Translations under genes and position numbers: made by a program
In this document: piece after piece, positions 1 through 8,586 of the stretch
Layout of the letters: every line of letters begins with the position of its first letter
Position numbering within the stretch: the stretch's first letter is position 1
DNA from: Novosphingobium sp. NDB2Meth1
Lineage (GTDB): Bacteria > Pseudomonadota > Alphaproteobacteria > Sphingomonadales > Sphingomonadaceae
Length of the DNA stretch: 64,000 nt
Direction: 5' to 3'
Assembly (NCBI RefSeq): GCF_900117425.1
Contig: NZ_FPEH01000019.1
Location: 1-64,000 of the forward strand
The notes under the pieces: generated by a model
Seen by the model: only the letters and a program-made list of their open reading frames with translations
Database searches by the model: none
What the model was told of the DNA's origin: nothing

Positions 1-381
1 ATGACGCTGGAAACCCTCGGCTCGGTGAGCCATAACCCCATTGTCAGCCTGCCAGCTCTGGCTGCCTGACCCGAACCTGATCCTACTGCGGATCGACGGT
101 TCCTACACCACCCCGTGGGACACGACCTATCGTCAATGTCCGTGAAGCGTTGCGATACCCCCAAGCATACCCCCTCACTTGGTCCCTTTCGATGACAGGT
201 TCAGGTTCCAAGACGAACTGAAGCCACACGATGGTGGGCCTTACGCCGCCGCGTTTGGAAAACGTTCAGCAAGGAAGTTGGCGTTATGGTATCCGGCACT
301 GCCATTCCGCACCGCGCGCGATGGCGGGTAGTCCCCTCGACGCTCGTTCAACAAGCATACGATGTGGCAGGGCGCACGCTT
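1..381. other. Left-edge segment without a recognisable gene
   Basis: No convincing coding sequence is visible between the window edge and the stop codon of the first ACAD gene. Short open stretches occur on the plus strand, for example one of about 22 codons from base 1, but they have no ribosome-binding site and match no family I recognise. The base composition is less GC-biased than in the flanking genes. The segment may hold the tail of a gene or a decayed element that begins outside the window. Confidence 0.4.
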
Positions 382-1554
382 TCAGTAAGACCTAGGCAGT
401 CCGAGAACATGCTCGGCGATGTAGCTCAGGATCATGTTCGTCGAGATCGGAGCGACTTGATAGAGCCGGGTCTCGCGGAACTTGCGCTCGATATCGTATT
501 CTTCGGCAAATCCGAAACCGCCGTGGGTCTGCACCGCCGCCTCTGCCGCCGCCCAAGAGGCATCAGCCGCCAGCATCTTCGCCATGTTGGCCTGCTCGCC
601 GCAGGGTTCGCCAGCCTCGAACAGGCGGGCCGCCTCGTGCACCATCAGTTCAGCGGCGCGCATTTGCGCATAGGCCTTGGCGATCGGGAACTGCACGCCT
701 TGGTTCTGGCCGATGGGGCGTCCAAACACGCGCCGTTCGTTGGCATAGTCGCGCGTGCGCTCGATGAACCACTTGGCATCGCCGATGCACTCGGCGGCGA
801 TCAGGATGCGTTCCGCGTTCATGCCGGAGAGGATATAGCGGAAACCCTTGCCCTCTTCGCCGATCAGGTTTTCGGCGGGTACTTCGACGTTGTCGAAGAA
901 CACCTCGGTGGTCGAATGGTTCATCATCGTGCGGATCGGGCGGATGGTGAGGCTTCCGGCTTCGCGCGCCGCATTCATATCGAGAATGAAGATCGAGAGG
1001 CCGTCGATTCCGCGCGTGGATTCCTCGCGGGGTGTGGTGCGGGCTAGCAGCAGCATGAGATCCGAATACTCGGCGCGGCTGGTCCAGATCTTCTGGCCAT
1101 TGACAATGTACTTGTCGCCCTTGCGCACGGCGACTGTCCTGAGCGAGCCGGTATCGGTGCCGCTGGTCGGTTCGGTCACGCCGAAGGCCTGCAAGCGCAG
1201 TTCGCCGCTGGCGATCCGGGGCAGGTACTTGCGCTTCTGCGCATCGCTGCCGTGGCGTAGCAGCGCGCCCATGATGTACATCTGCGCGTGGCAGGCCGAG
1301 CCGTTGCACCCGGCGCGCTGGACTTCCTCGAGGATCGCCGCCGCTGCCGAGAGTGGCAGGCCCGAGCCGCCGTATTCCTCCGGGATCAGCGCGGCGAGGT
1401 ACCCCGCCTCACCCAGCGCGCGGACGAACTCGGCCGGGTAGGCCATCGCGCGGTCCAGCTGGCGCCAATAGGGATCGGGGAAGGACTGGCACAGCTTGGC
1501 CACTTCCTCGCGGACTTCGAGGAAGTCAGCGCCCTGCAGATTCGCCAATGCCAT
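382..1554 (-). CDS. Acyl-CoA dehydrogenase
   Basis: A full-length (390 aa) FAD-dependent acyl-CoA dehydrogenase, expected to introduce an alpha,beta double bond into an acyl-CoA and pass electrons to ETF. The FAD/substrate loop (TEPTSGTDTG, about residues 128-137) and the C-terminal helical domain with RRVFGRPIGQNQG are present. The usual catalytic Glu near the C-terminus (YEGT in medium-chain enzymes) is replaced by YQVAPIS. A Glu in NAERILIA lies where isovaleryl-CoA and long-chain ACADs carry their base, so that subtype is favoured. The gene lies 23 bp downstream of a thiolase on the same strand and is probably cotranscribed with it. Substrate is unknown. Confidence 0.9.
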   Translation of the reverse strand: MALANLQGADFLEVREEVAKLCQSFPDPYWRQLDRAMAYPAEFVRALGEAGYLAALIPEEYGGSGLPLSAAAAILEEVQRAGCNGSACHAQMYIMGALLRHGSDAQKRKYLPRIASGELRLQAFGVTEPTSGTDTGSLRTVAVRKGDKYIVNGQKIWTSRAEYSDLMLLLARTTPREESTRGIDGLSIFILDMNAAREAGSLTIRPIRTMMNHSTTEVFFDNVEVPAENLIGEEGKGFRYILSGMNAERILIAAECIGDAKWFIERTRDYANERRVFGRPIGQNQGVQFPIAKAYAQMRAAELMVHEAARLFEAGEPCGEQANMAKMLAADASWAAAEAAVQTHGGFGFAEEYDIERKFRETRLYQVAPISTNMILSYIAEHVLGLPRSY

Positions 1555-1577
1555 CTACGATCCCTGTCGGCGGACGT

Positions 1578-2828
1578 TCAGAGGCGCTCGATGATGATCG
1601 CAGGGGCCATACCGCCCGCAGCGCACATCGTGATCAGGCCGTACTTACCGCCGGTGCGCTCCAGTTCGTCAAGCGCGGTTCCGATCAGCAGGGCGCCGGT
1701 CGCGCCGATGGGATGGCCAAGCGCAATGGCGCCGCCGTTGGCATTGACCTTTGCGCGGTCCATCTTCATGTCGCGCATGAACTTTTCGGCAACGACAGCA
1801 AAGGCTTCGTTGATTTCCCAGACGTCGATATCGTCGACCGTCAATCCTGCACGAGCCAGAGCCTTGCGTGCGGCCGGAACGGGCGCGTTGAGCATCAAGG
1901 TCGGGCAATCGCCGACATTGACCGCGGTCACGATGCGGCCACGCGGCTTCCAGCCCTGCTTTTCGACGAAAGCCTCAGAAGCGAGCAGAACGGCAGCCGA
2001 ACCGTCAACCACGCCAGAGCTGTTGCCGGCATGGTGGATGCCTGTCCACTGGAGGTGCGGGTACTTGCGCTGGATCATCGCGCGAAAGGTGGTGCCATCG
2101 CGGTCAGCTGGCATGTCGGCCACGCCGTCGAAGCTGGGTCTGAGCTGGGCCAATCCTTCGGCGGTTGTTTCAGGCCGCGGGAACTCGTCGATGGCCAGCG
2201 CGACACTGCCGTCGGGATTGCGGACGGGGACGACGCTGCGATCGAAGCGCCCCTCGTCCATCGCCACCTTAGCGCGGCGCTGGCTTTCCAGGCCAAGCGC
2301 ATCGACATCGGCGCGCGTGATCCCTTCCATCGCCGCAATCGCATCCGCGCAGACACCCTGGTGGCTGAGCGGGTGGCGCGCGACCAGATCGGGATTGCCG
2401 GCGCCGGCACCGAGCGCTAGCCCCGCCGCCGCTTCTTCCTGAAACACCGTGGTGTGCAGGCTCATCATGTCGGTTCCGCCTGCGATGACGCAATCTTCAT
2501 AGCCAGAGCCGATTTGGCCTGCCGCAAGCGCCACCGAGGTGATCGCACCGCCGCATGCGCGGTCGAGCGTCATCCCGCTGGCCTTGACGTCATAGCCGGC
2601 AAGCAGGGCGGACAAGCGGCCGAGATTGCCCGCCTGCCGGCCCTTCTGCACCGCCGTGGACCAGATCACGTCATCGACGGCAGCGGTATCGAGCCCGTTC
2701 CGGTTGGCCAGTGCCTCAAGGACTGCCGCGCCCAGCACTTGCGGGTGGAGATGGGCCAGCGCGCCCTTGCCCACTTTGCCGATTCCGCGCGGCGTGCGCA
2801 CCGCGTCGATGATGTAGGCCGCGCTCAT
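1578..2828 (-). CDS. Acetyl-CoA acetyltransferase / beta-ketothiolase
   Basis: A 416-aa thiolase of the FadA/FadA6 type, which cleaves a 3-ketoacyl-CoA with CoA to release acetyl-CoA or propionyl-CoA. The nucleophilic Cys lies in DRACGG (Cys92). NEAFA, the GHPIGATG histidine motif and the C-terminal CAAGG acid/base Cys are all present, so the enzyme should be active. It is the first gene of a two-gene minus-strand unit with the ACAD that ends at 382. Its upstream region carries one copy of the shared ATAAC-N3-GT element. A close paralogue lies at 6119-7381. Confidence 0.93.
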   Translation of the reverse strand: MSAAYIIDAVRTPRGIGKVGKGALAHLHPQVLGAAVLEALANRNGLDTAAVDDVIWSTAVQKGRQAGNLGRLSALLAGYDVKASGMTLDRACGGAITSVALAAGQIGSGYEDCVIAGGTDMMSLHTTVFQEEAAAGLALGAGAGNPDLVARHPLSHQGVCADAIAAMEGITRADVDALGLESQRRAKVAMDEGRFDRSVVPVRNPDGSVALAIDEFPRPETTAEGLAQLRPSFDGVADMPADRDGTTFRAMIQRKYPHLQWTGIHHAGNSSGVVDGSAAVLLASEAFVEKQGWKPRGRIVTAVNVGDCPTLMLNAPVPAARKALARAGLTVDDIDVWEINEAFAVVAEKFMRDMKMDRAKVNANGGAIALGHPIGATGALLIGTALDELERTGGKYGLITMCAAGGMAPAIIIERL

Positions 2829-2883
2829 GATGGGTGTGTCCTCTCTTGCTCTGGCACTGCCAGTTGGGCTGAATCGGACTCTA

Positions 2884-2902
2884 CATATATAACGTAGTAA
2901 TA
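2884..2902 (+). promoter_or_regulatory. Operator-like element A, copy 1
   Basis: CATATATAACGTAGTAATA, followed by TAGG. It lies 56 bp upstream of the thiolase start (minus strand). Over 23 bp it matches the copy at 55713 with only two differences. The shared core is ATAAC-N3-GT; see the finding on element A. Confidence 0.6.
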
Positions 2903-2983
2903 TAGGTCAACCGAGGTACTGAGGCTATTTCGAGGGGCCAGACGCCCGCGTTCAGCAGCACGCGCAGGCAGACGCGCAGCATC

Positions 2984-3019
2984 GAACGACAGGACGATCA
3001 CGAGATCGTCCTGTCGTTC
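2984..3019. repeat. 16-bp perfect inverted repeat, possible terminator
   Basis: Two 16-base arms, GAACGACAGGACGATC and its exact reverse complement, are separated by four bases (ACGA). The hairpin lies 18 bases past the stop codon of the FadB-like gene on the minus strand, so it may end that transcript. On the minus strand no T-run follows; on the plus strand a run of five Ts begins about 10 bases after the stem. It is therefore not a textbook intrinsic terminator. It could also be an RNA-stabilising hairpin or a dispersed repeat. Confidence 0.55.
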
Positions 3020-3037
3020 ACGGATCAATTTTTGAGA

Positions 3038-5107
3038 TCAGTTGCGGGTAAAACTGCCGCCGGAAGCCGCCTTTTCGACCAGCAGCGCGGCCGGCTCGAT
3101 GCCCATCGCGCGAAGACCGTCGACGACCCTGGTAAGCCCCACGGTATCGGCCCAGAACATCGGCCCGCCGGTATAGACCGGCCAGTTGTAGCCCAGGATG
3201 CAGGCCACATCGATGTCGCTCGCGCGGATCGCGATGCCCTCTTCCAGCACTTTCGCGCCTTCGTTGACGACCGGATAGAGCAGCCGCGCGACGATGGCCT
3301 CGGCGCTGACCGGGCCCGTGTTTGCAACCCCGCGCGCGGCGGCGAAATCGGCAATCACTTGCGCGGCGACCGGGCTCGGGCTCGGCTGGCGCTTTTCGTC
3401 ATAGTCATAGAAGCCGCCGCCCTGCTTTTGTCCGAGCCGGCCCAGCTTGACCAGATCGCCGCTCAAGGTGCGTTCGTTGGAACCGCGCCCGATGACATCG
3501 AGCCCGACCAGATCGGCCATCGCAAAGGGCCCCATGGCAAAGCCGTAATCGTAGAGCGCGCGGTCGATGTCCTGCGGGGTCGGGCCCTGCAGCACGAGTT
3601 CCATGGCCTGCTGGCTGCGCGGGCTCATGACCCGGTTGGCAATGAAGCCATGCCCCACGCGGCTGACCACCGGCACCTTGGCGATGGTCTTGGCCAATTT
3701 CAGCGCCGTCGCCAGCACCGCATCCGCCGTCTTGGCACCGCGTACGATCTCCAGCAGCCGCATGACATTGGCCGGCGAGAAGAAGTGCAGCCCGATGACG
3801 CTTTCCGGACGGGTCGTTGCAGCGGCAATCGCATCAAGGTCGAGAAACGAGGTGTTCGAAGCAAGGATCGCGCCCGGCTTCGCAATGCCGTCAAGCTTCG
3901 CGAAGATGTCTTGCTTGACCCCTATTTCCTCGAAGACTGCTTCGATTACGAGGTCTGCCGTAGCCAGCGCCTCAAGCCCGAGCGCCGGGGTGATCAGCGC
4001 CATGCGCTGCTCGACCCGCTCGCTGGTCATCCGGCCCTTGGCGGCGCTCGCCTCGTAGTTGCGGCGGATGACGCCCAGCCCGCGATCAAGCGCAGCCTGG
4101 TTCATCTCGACCAGCGTGACCGGTAGGCCGGCGTTAAGGAAGTTCATCGTGATGCCGCCACCCATCGTGCCGGCGCCGATCACGCCGACCGATCTGATCG
4201 GCAGCGCCTGCACGTCGCGGGGCAGATCGGGCACTTTCGCCCCTTCGCGCTCGGCGAAGAAATAGTAGCGCTGCGCCGCGCTTTCGGTGCTCGCAATCAG
4301 CTCGCCGAACAGTTCGCGCTCGCGCTCCATACCCTGCTCGAAGGGTAGTTCGGCTGCGGCCTCGATGGCCTTGACGATATTGAACGGCGCCTTGAACCCG
4401 CGGAAGGCGCGCGCATTCTTCTTGAGGTACTCGGCGTAGATCTCGGACTTGCCGCGATAGGGCTCGACCTTGTCCTGCCGGTCACGCACGCGCAGCAGCG
4501 GGCCGCCTTCGCTGACGATCCGCCCGGCAAACGCGATCGCGTCTTCGCGCAACTTCCCTTCATCGGCGAGCGCATCGATCATGCCGAGTTCGAGCGCCTT
4601 GGGCGCAGGGACCGGTGCACCGCCAGTGATGAGATCAAGTGCCGCAGGAACGCCCACGATGCGCGGCAAGCGCTGCGTGCCCCCTGCCCCTGGCAGTAGC
4701 CCCAGTGCAACTTCTGGTAGGCCGACCTTGGCCGAAGGCACCGCGATCCGGTGGTGACAGATGAGCGCGAGTTCATACCCGCCGCCCAGAGCCGTGCCGT
4801 GGATCGCGGCGATCACCGGCTTGGTCCCGCCCTCGATGCTGTCGAACACGTCCTGCAGGTTTGGGCCCTCCAGCGCCTTGCCGAATTCGGAGATGTCCGC
4901 GCCCGCAATGAATGTCCGCCCCGCGCAGATCAGCACGATCGCCTTGACCTGCGGGTCCGCTGCGAACTGGCGGAACCCGCTGTCGAGCGCGATGCGCGTA
5001 TGAACGCTGAGCGCGTTGACCGGCGGGTAATCGATGGTGAGCACACCGAGGTTGCCCACGACTTGGGTTGTGCCCACGGACTGGCTGGTGGCGCCGCTGT
5101 CGGTCAT
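3038..5107 (-). CDS. FadB-like 3-hydroxyacyl-CoA dehydrogenase / enoyl-CoA hydratase
   Basis: A 689-aa bifunctional beta-oxidation enzyme. The N-terminal crotonase domain has both catalytic glutamates, in GGGYELA (Glu112) and LPEVALGLLPGAGGT (Glu132). A Rossmann NAD-binding motif (VGVIGAGTMGGG, about residue 307) opens the 3-hydroxyacyl-CoA dehydrogenase part, which has its C-terminal helical domain. It should hydrate an enoyl-CoA and oxidise the 3-hydroxyacyl-CoA to feed the neighbouring thiolase. It is the last gene of a minus-strand operon running from 9701 and follows the flavoprotein gene by 15 bp. A 16-bp hairpin lies just downstream. Confidence 0.92.
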   Translation of the reverse strand: MTDSGATSQSVGTTQVVGNLGVLTIDYPPVNALSVHTRIALDSGFRQFAADPQVKAIVLICAGRTFIAGADISEFGKALEGPNLQDVFDSIEGGTKPVIAAIHGTALGGGYELALICHHRIAVPSAKVGLPEVALGLLPGAGGTQRLPRIVGVPAALDLITGGAPVPAPKALELGMIDALADEGKLREDAIAFAGRIVSEGGPLLRVRDRQDKVEPYRGKSEIYAEYLKKNARAFRGFKAPFNIVKAIEAAAELPFEQGMERERELFGELIASTESAAQRYYFFAEREGAKVPDLPRDVQALPIRSVGVIGAGTMGGGITMNFLNAGLPVTLVEMNQAALDRGLGVIRRNYEASAAKGRMTSERVEQRMALITPALGLEALATADLVIEAVFEEIGVKQDIFAKLDGIAKPGAILASNTSFLDLDAIAAATTRPESVIGLHFFSPANVMRLLEIVRGAKTADAVLATALKLAKTIAKVPVVSRVGHGFIANRVMSPRSQQAMELVLQGPTPQDIDRALYDYGFAMGPFAMADLVGLDVIGRGSNERTLSGDLVKLGRLGQKQGGGFYDYDEKRQPSPSPVAAQVIADFAAARGVANTGPVSAEAIVARLLYPVVNEGAKVLEEGIAIRASDIDVACILGYNWPVYTGGPMFWADTVGLTRVVDGLRAMGIEPAALLVEKAASGGSFTRN

Positions 5108-5122
5108 TCTATCAGCCTCTCT

Positions 5123-6103
5123 TCAGACGAGCATGCCGGCCATGCGGCCGCGGACGATAGCTTCGGCATCGGCAATGATGCGGCTGATGAGTTCCTCGCA
5201 AGTCGGGATATCGTGGATCAGGCCCTGCACCATCCCGGCCCAGAACACACCCTTCGAAAGATCGCCCGTCTCCAGCAGTTCCTTACCCGCAGTGCCTGCA
5301 ACGAGTTCGCGCACGTCCTCGAACTTCGCATCGGGCTTGGCGAGGCGCCGCACGACTTCCTCCGAGACCGGGCTCTTGCCGACCCGCGCTGTATTCTTGA
5401 AGCTGCGAAAGATCAGGAAGCTGCCACGCTCGTCGTTGTCGACATAGGCCTGCTTCACATTGTCGTGGATCGGCGCTTCCTTAGTCGCGCAGAACCGGGT
5501 GCCCATGTTGATGCCGTCCGCCCCAAGCGACAACGCTGCTGCGAGACCACGGCCATCGCCGAACCCGCCCGAGGCCAGCATGGGGATCTTCACCTTGTCA
5601 GCCGCAGCCGGGATCAGGATAAGTCCCGGAATGTCATCCTCGCCCGGATGGCCCGCACATTCGAACCCGTCGATGGAGATGACGTCCACCCCGGCCTTCT
5701 CGGCGGAGACCGCGTGGCGCACAGCGGTGCACTTATGGAGGATCTTGATCCCGTGGGGCTTCAACTGCTCCCAGATCTCGCGCACCGCCGGGGTACCCGC
5801 GGTCTCGACGATCTTGATCCCGCCATCGATGATCGCCTGCGCATAGGCCTTGTAATCGGGCGAGTTGATCGTGGGGAAAACGGTCATGTTCACGCCGAAG
5901 GGCTTGGAGGTCATGCTGCGGGTGCGCTCGATCTCGTTGCGCAGTGCTTCCGGGCTCGGCTGCGAGAGCGCGGTGATAATGCCGAGGCCGCCCGCGTTGG
6001 AAACCGCGCTCGCCATTTCGGCAAAGCCCACATTCATCATCCCGCCCTGGACGATCGGGTGTTCGATTTCGAGCAGTTCGGTGATCCGGGTCTTGAATGC
6101 CAT
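5123..6103 (-). CDS. Nitronate monooxygenase-family flavoprotein
   Basis: A 326-aa FMN-binding TIM-barrel protein of the NMO (2-nitropropane dioxygenase) family. Visible motifs are PIVQGGMMN (16-24), ECAGHPGE with the family histidine (His152) and ASGGFGDGRG (177-186) for phosphate binding. Members found inside beta-oxidation operons often act as flavin-dependent dehydrogenases or reductases on CoA thioesters rather than on nitroalkanes; IpdC of actinobacterial steroid-ring degradation is an example. Its position between thiolase and FadB genes, with 15-bp gaps on both sides, supports such a role. The actual substrate is not determinable from sequence. Confidence 0.82.
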   Translation of the reverse strand: MAFKTRITELLEIEHPIVQGGMMNVGFAEMASAVSNAGGLGIITALSQPSPEALRNEIERTRSMTSKPFGVNMTVFPTINSPDYKAYAQAIIDGGIKIVETAGTPAVREIWEQLKPHGIKILHKCTAVRHAVSAEKAGVDVISIDGFECAGHPGEDDIPGLILIPAAADKVKIPMLASGGFGDGRGLAAALSLGADGINMGTRFCATKEAPIHDNVKQAYVDNDERGSFLIFRSFKNTARVGKSPVSEEVVRRLAKPDAKFEDVRELVAGTAGKELLETGDLSKGVFWAGMVQGLIHDIPTCEELISRIIADAEAIVRGRMAGMLV

Positions 6104-6118
6104 GGCTGAAAGCTCCTG

Positions 6119-7381
6119 TCAGATACGTTCGATGATGATCGCCGGGGCCATGCCGCCGGCCGCACACATGGTGATCAGCGCATAGCGGCCGCCGCTGCGC
6201 TCAAGCTCGTCGAGCGCAGTGCCGATAAGCATCGACCCGGTCGCGCCAATCGGATGACCGAGCGCAATCGAGCCGCCGTTGATGTTGACCTTGCTGCGGT
6301 CGAGCGCGAGGTCGCGCATGAATTTCTCTGCAACGACGGCAAACGCCTCGTTGATTTCCCAGACATCGATATCGTCTGCCGTGAGGCCAGCCTTGGCGAG
6401 TACCGCGCGGGCGGCCGGCACCGGCGCATTGAGCATCAGCGTCGGGCAATCGCCCTTGTTGACCGTCGCCACAACCCGGGCTCGCGGCGTCCAGCCATTG
6501 CGCCGTGCCGCATCGGGCGAGGCGAGCAGCAGCGCTGCTGCGCCGTCGACCACCCCTGAGCTGTTGCCCGCGTGGTGGATCGCTTCCCATTCGAGGCCGG
6601 GATACTTGCGCTGGATCGCCTGCCGATAGGTTTCGTCGCCCTCTCCGATCGGCGCATCGGCCACGGCGAGAAAAGCGGGACGCAAGCTGGCGAGCGCCTC
6701 GGCGGTCGTCTGCGGGCGCGGGTATTCGTCCTGGGCCAGCGCAACCGAACCATCCTCGTTCAGCACCGGGACCAGGCTGCGATCGAAGCGTCCGGCGCGG
6801 ATGGCCGCATCGGCGCGGCGCTGGCTTTCCAGCCCGAGCGCATCGACCGCCTCGCGCGTGATCCCTTCCATCGCAGCAATGGCATCGGCGCAGACGCCCT
6901 GATTGGACTGGGGATGCATCGCCTGCAGCCCCGGATTGCCCATGTCGCGCCCCAGCCGGGGTACACCGCCTGCTACCTCAAGCGCGGTGAGGTGATCGCG
7001 GTAGGACATCATCTCGACACCGCCGGCGATCACCACTTCTTCCATCCCGCTGCGGATCTGCGCCGTCGCCAGCGCAACCGACGTGATCCCGCCGCCGCAG
7101 AAGCGGTCGAGTGTCATGCCGGAAACCACCGGATCGTAGCCGGCATAGAGCGCGCTCATGCGGCCGATATCGCCGGCCTGCCTGCCGCGCTGGGCCGAAG
7201 TCGAGAAGATCACGTCATTGACCTCTCGGGTATCGAGCGCGTTGCGTTCCTGGATGGCCTTCAGCACCGCCGCGCCAAGGTGCTGGGGGTGGAGGTGCGA
7301 AAGCGAACCCTTGCCCCACTTGCCACCGCCGCGCGGGGTGCGGACGGCATCGATGATCAGCGCGTCATCCATGGCCGGCAT
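6119..7381 (-). CDS. Acetyl-CoA acetyltransferase / beta-ketothiolase
   Basis: A thiolase of about 420 aa, closely similar to the one at 1578-2828. It has the nucleophile in DRFCGGG, NEAFA, GHPIGATG and the terminal CAAGG motif. The chosen ATG overlaps the stop of the upstream ACAD as TGATG, implying translational coupling; an in-frame ATG nine bases later is also possible. It lies in the operon ACAD-beta, ACAD-alpha, thiolase, NMO, FadB, a nearly complete beta-oxidation set. Compared with the first thiolase, DRACGG becomes DRFCGG, which may reflect a different acyl pocket. Confidence 0.93.
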   Translation of the reverse strand: MPAMDDALIIDAVRTPRGGGKWGKGSLSHLHPQHLGAAVLKAIQERNALDTREVNDVIFSTSAQRGRQAGDIGRMSALYAGYDPVVSGMTLDRFCGGGITSVALATAQIRSGMEEVVIAGGVEMMSYRDHLTALEVAGGVPRLGRDMGNPGLQAMHPQSNQGVCADAIAAMEGITREAVDALGLESQRRADAAIRAGRFDRSLVPVLNEDGSVALAQDEYPRPQTTAEALASLRPAFLAVADAPIGEGDETYRQAIQRKYPGLEWEAIHHAGNSSGVVDGAAALLLASPDAARRNGWTPRARVVATVNKGDCPTLMLNAPVPAARAVLAKAGLTADDIDVWEINEAFAVVAEKFMRDLALDRSKVNINGGSIALGHPIGATGSMLIGTALDELERSGGRYALITMCAAGGMAPAIIIERI

Positions 7382-8586
7382 CACGCAGGGATCTGGTTGA
7401 ACGGCACGCCCTTGTCGGGCCGGTGATCCTGCGGCAGGCCGAGAATCTTCTCGGCAATGGTGTTGAGCAGCATTTCGTCCGCACCGCCGGCAATGCGGCC
7501 CGTCGGCGCATTGATCCAGCTTGTGGACCAGTTGTCCTTGACCGGCGCGTGCTCGTCGAACGCAAAGCCAAGGTTGCCTTGGAGATCGATTGCCAGCTCC
7601 GAAAGCTTCTGCCGGCTGCGCACTGAGACCAGCTTGTTGAGCGAGCCTTCGGGTCCGGGCTCCATGCCTGCCTGCAGCATCTGCATGGCCCGCGCGGTGA
7701 TCGATTCGAGCCCGGCGCGCATCGCATGGTTGCGGGCAATCGCCGAACGGACCCGACCATCCTTGAGCGCGGGCCTCTCGTTGATCTCGAGGCCTTTGAC
7801 CAGATCGACGAACAGATCGAGGGGCGGGCCGAATCCGCCGCTGTCGGTCGCGACATAGCGCTCGATCATCAGGGTGGTCATCGCCACGCCGAAACCGCCG
7901 CCGATCGGGCTCATGCGCTGCGAATCGTCCAGCCGCACGTCATCGAAGAACACCTCGTTGACGTGGCTGTCGCCCCCCGCGAGCTTGATCGGGCGCACCT
8001 CGACTCCCTTGGCGCGCATGTCGACCCAGAAATAGGTCAGGCCCTTGTGCTTGGGCTGCGTCGGGTCGGTGCGCGCGACGATCACGCCGTAGTCACTGTA
8101 CTGCGCCCAGCTTGTCCAGAGCTTCTGCCCGTTGAGCTTCCAGCCGTTTCCATCGGGTTCGGCGCGGGTGCGCAGACCGGCAAGGTCCGAGCCGCCAGCG
8201 GGTTCGGAAAACAGCTGGCACCAGATTTCCTCACCGCGCAGCGCGGCGATCACCCGTTCCTTGACCCACGCCTTGTCCTCGCCAAAGCGGATCAGGATCG
8301 GCACGGGCATGCCGAGCGAAATCCCGAAATAGCCGGTGGGCATGCCGAACGACATTTCCTCGGTATCGAAGATGACCTTCTCGATATGGCTGAGGCCTTG
8401 TCCGCCGATCTCCTTGGGCCAGTTGATCCCGGCGAACCCCGCATCGAAACGTGCTGCAAGATAGCGGCGCCCAAGCGCCAGATCCTCGGCCTCCGAAAGC
8501 CCCTTGCGCGCAGCCTTGCCGAACGTTCCGGCGACCGAGGCAAGCCAGTCGTGCGCCCGCAGGCGGAATGCATCGAACTCGCTCAT
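7381..8586 (-). CDS. Acyl-CoA dehydrogenase, larger subunit of a putative heteromer
   Basis: A 401-aa ACAD with the FAD-loop motif SEPAGGSDLAG (about residues 148-158), WTSWAQYSD and LMIERYVATDSGG, where a Glu could serve as catalytic base. Its start codon overlaps the stop of the next ACAD (8583-9701) by 4 bp. Adjacent unequal ACAD genes are the signature of the alpha2beta2 enzymes of steroid side-chain and ring degradation in actinobacteria (ChsE/FadE types). I infer a heteromer with the neighbour; function with one subunit alone would be unusual. The downstream thiolase is coupled by TGATG. Confidence 0.9.
   Translation of the reverse strand: MSEFDAFRLRAHDWLASVAGTFGKAARKGLSEAEDLALGRRYLAARFDAGFAGINWPKEIGGQGLSHIEKVIFDTEEMSFGMPTGYFGISLGMPVPILIRFGEDKAWVKERVIAALRGEEIWCQLFSEPAGGSDLAGLRTRAEPDGNGWKLNGQKLWTSWAQYSDYGVIVARTDPTQPKHKGLTYFWVDMRAKGVEVRPIKLAGGDSHVNEVFFDDVRLDDSQRMSPIGGGFGVAMTTLMIERYVATDSGGFGPPLDLFVDLVKGLEINERPALKDGRVRSAIARNHAMRAGLESITARAMQMLQAGMEPGPEGSLNKLVSVRSRQKLSELAIDLQGNLGFAFDEHAPVKDNWSTSWINAPTGRIAGGADEMLLNTIAEKILGLPQDHRPDKGVPFNQIPA

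Noticed and set aside
1..69. 22-codon open frame beginning at the first base
   Set aside because: It starts exactly at the window edge, is very short and has no recognisable similarity. It could only be judged with upstream sequence.
286..1441. Long open frames opposite the first ACAD gene
   Set aside because: They mirror a gene with clear ACAD motifs, have Arg/Ala/Pro-rich low-complexity translations and no ribosome-binding site. Such antisense frames occur throughout this GC-rich window.
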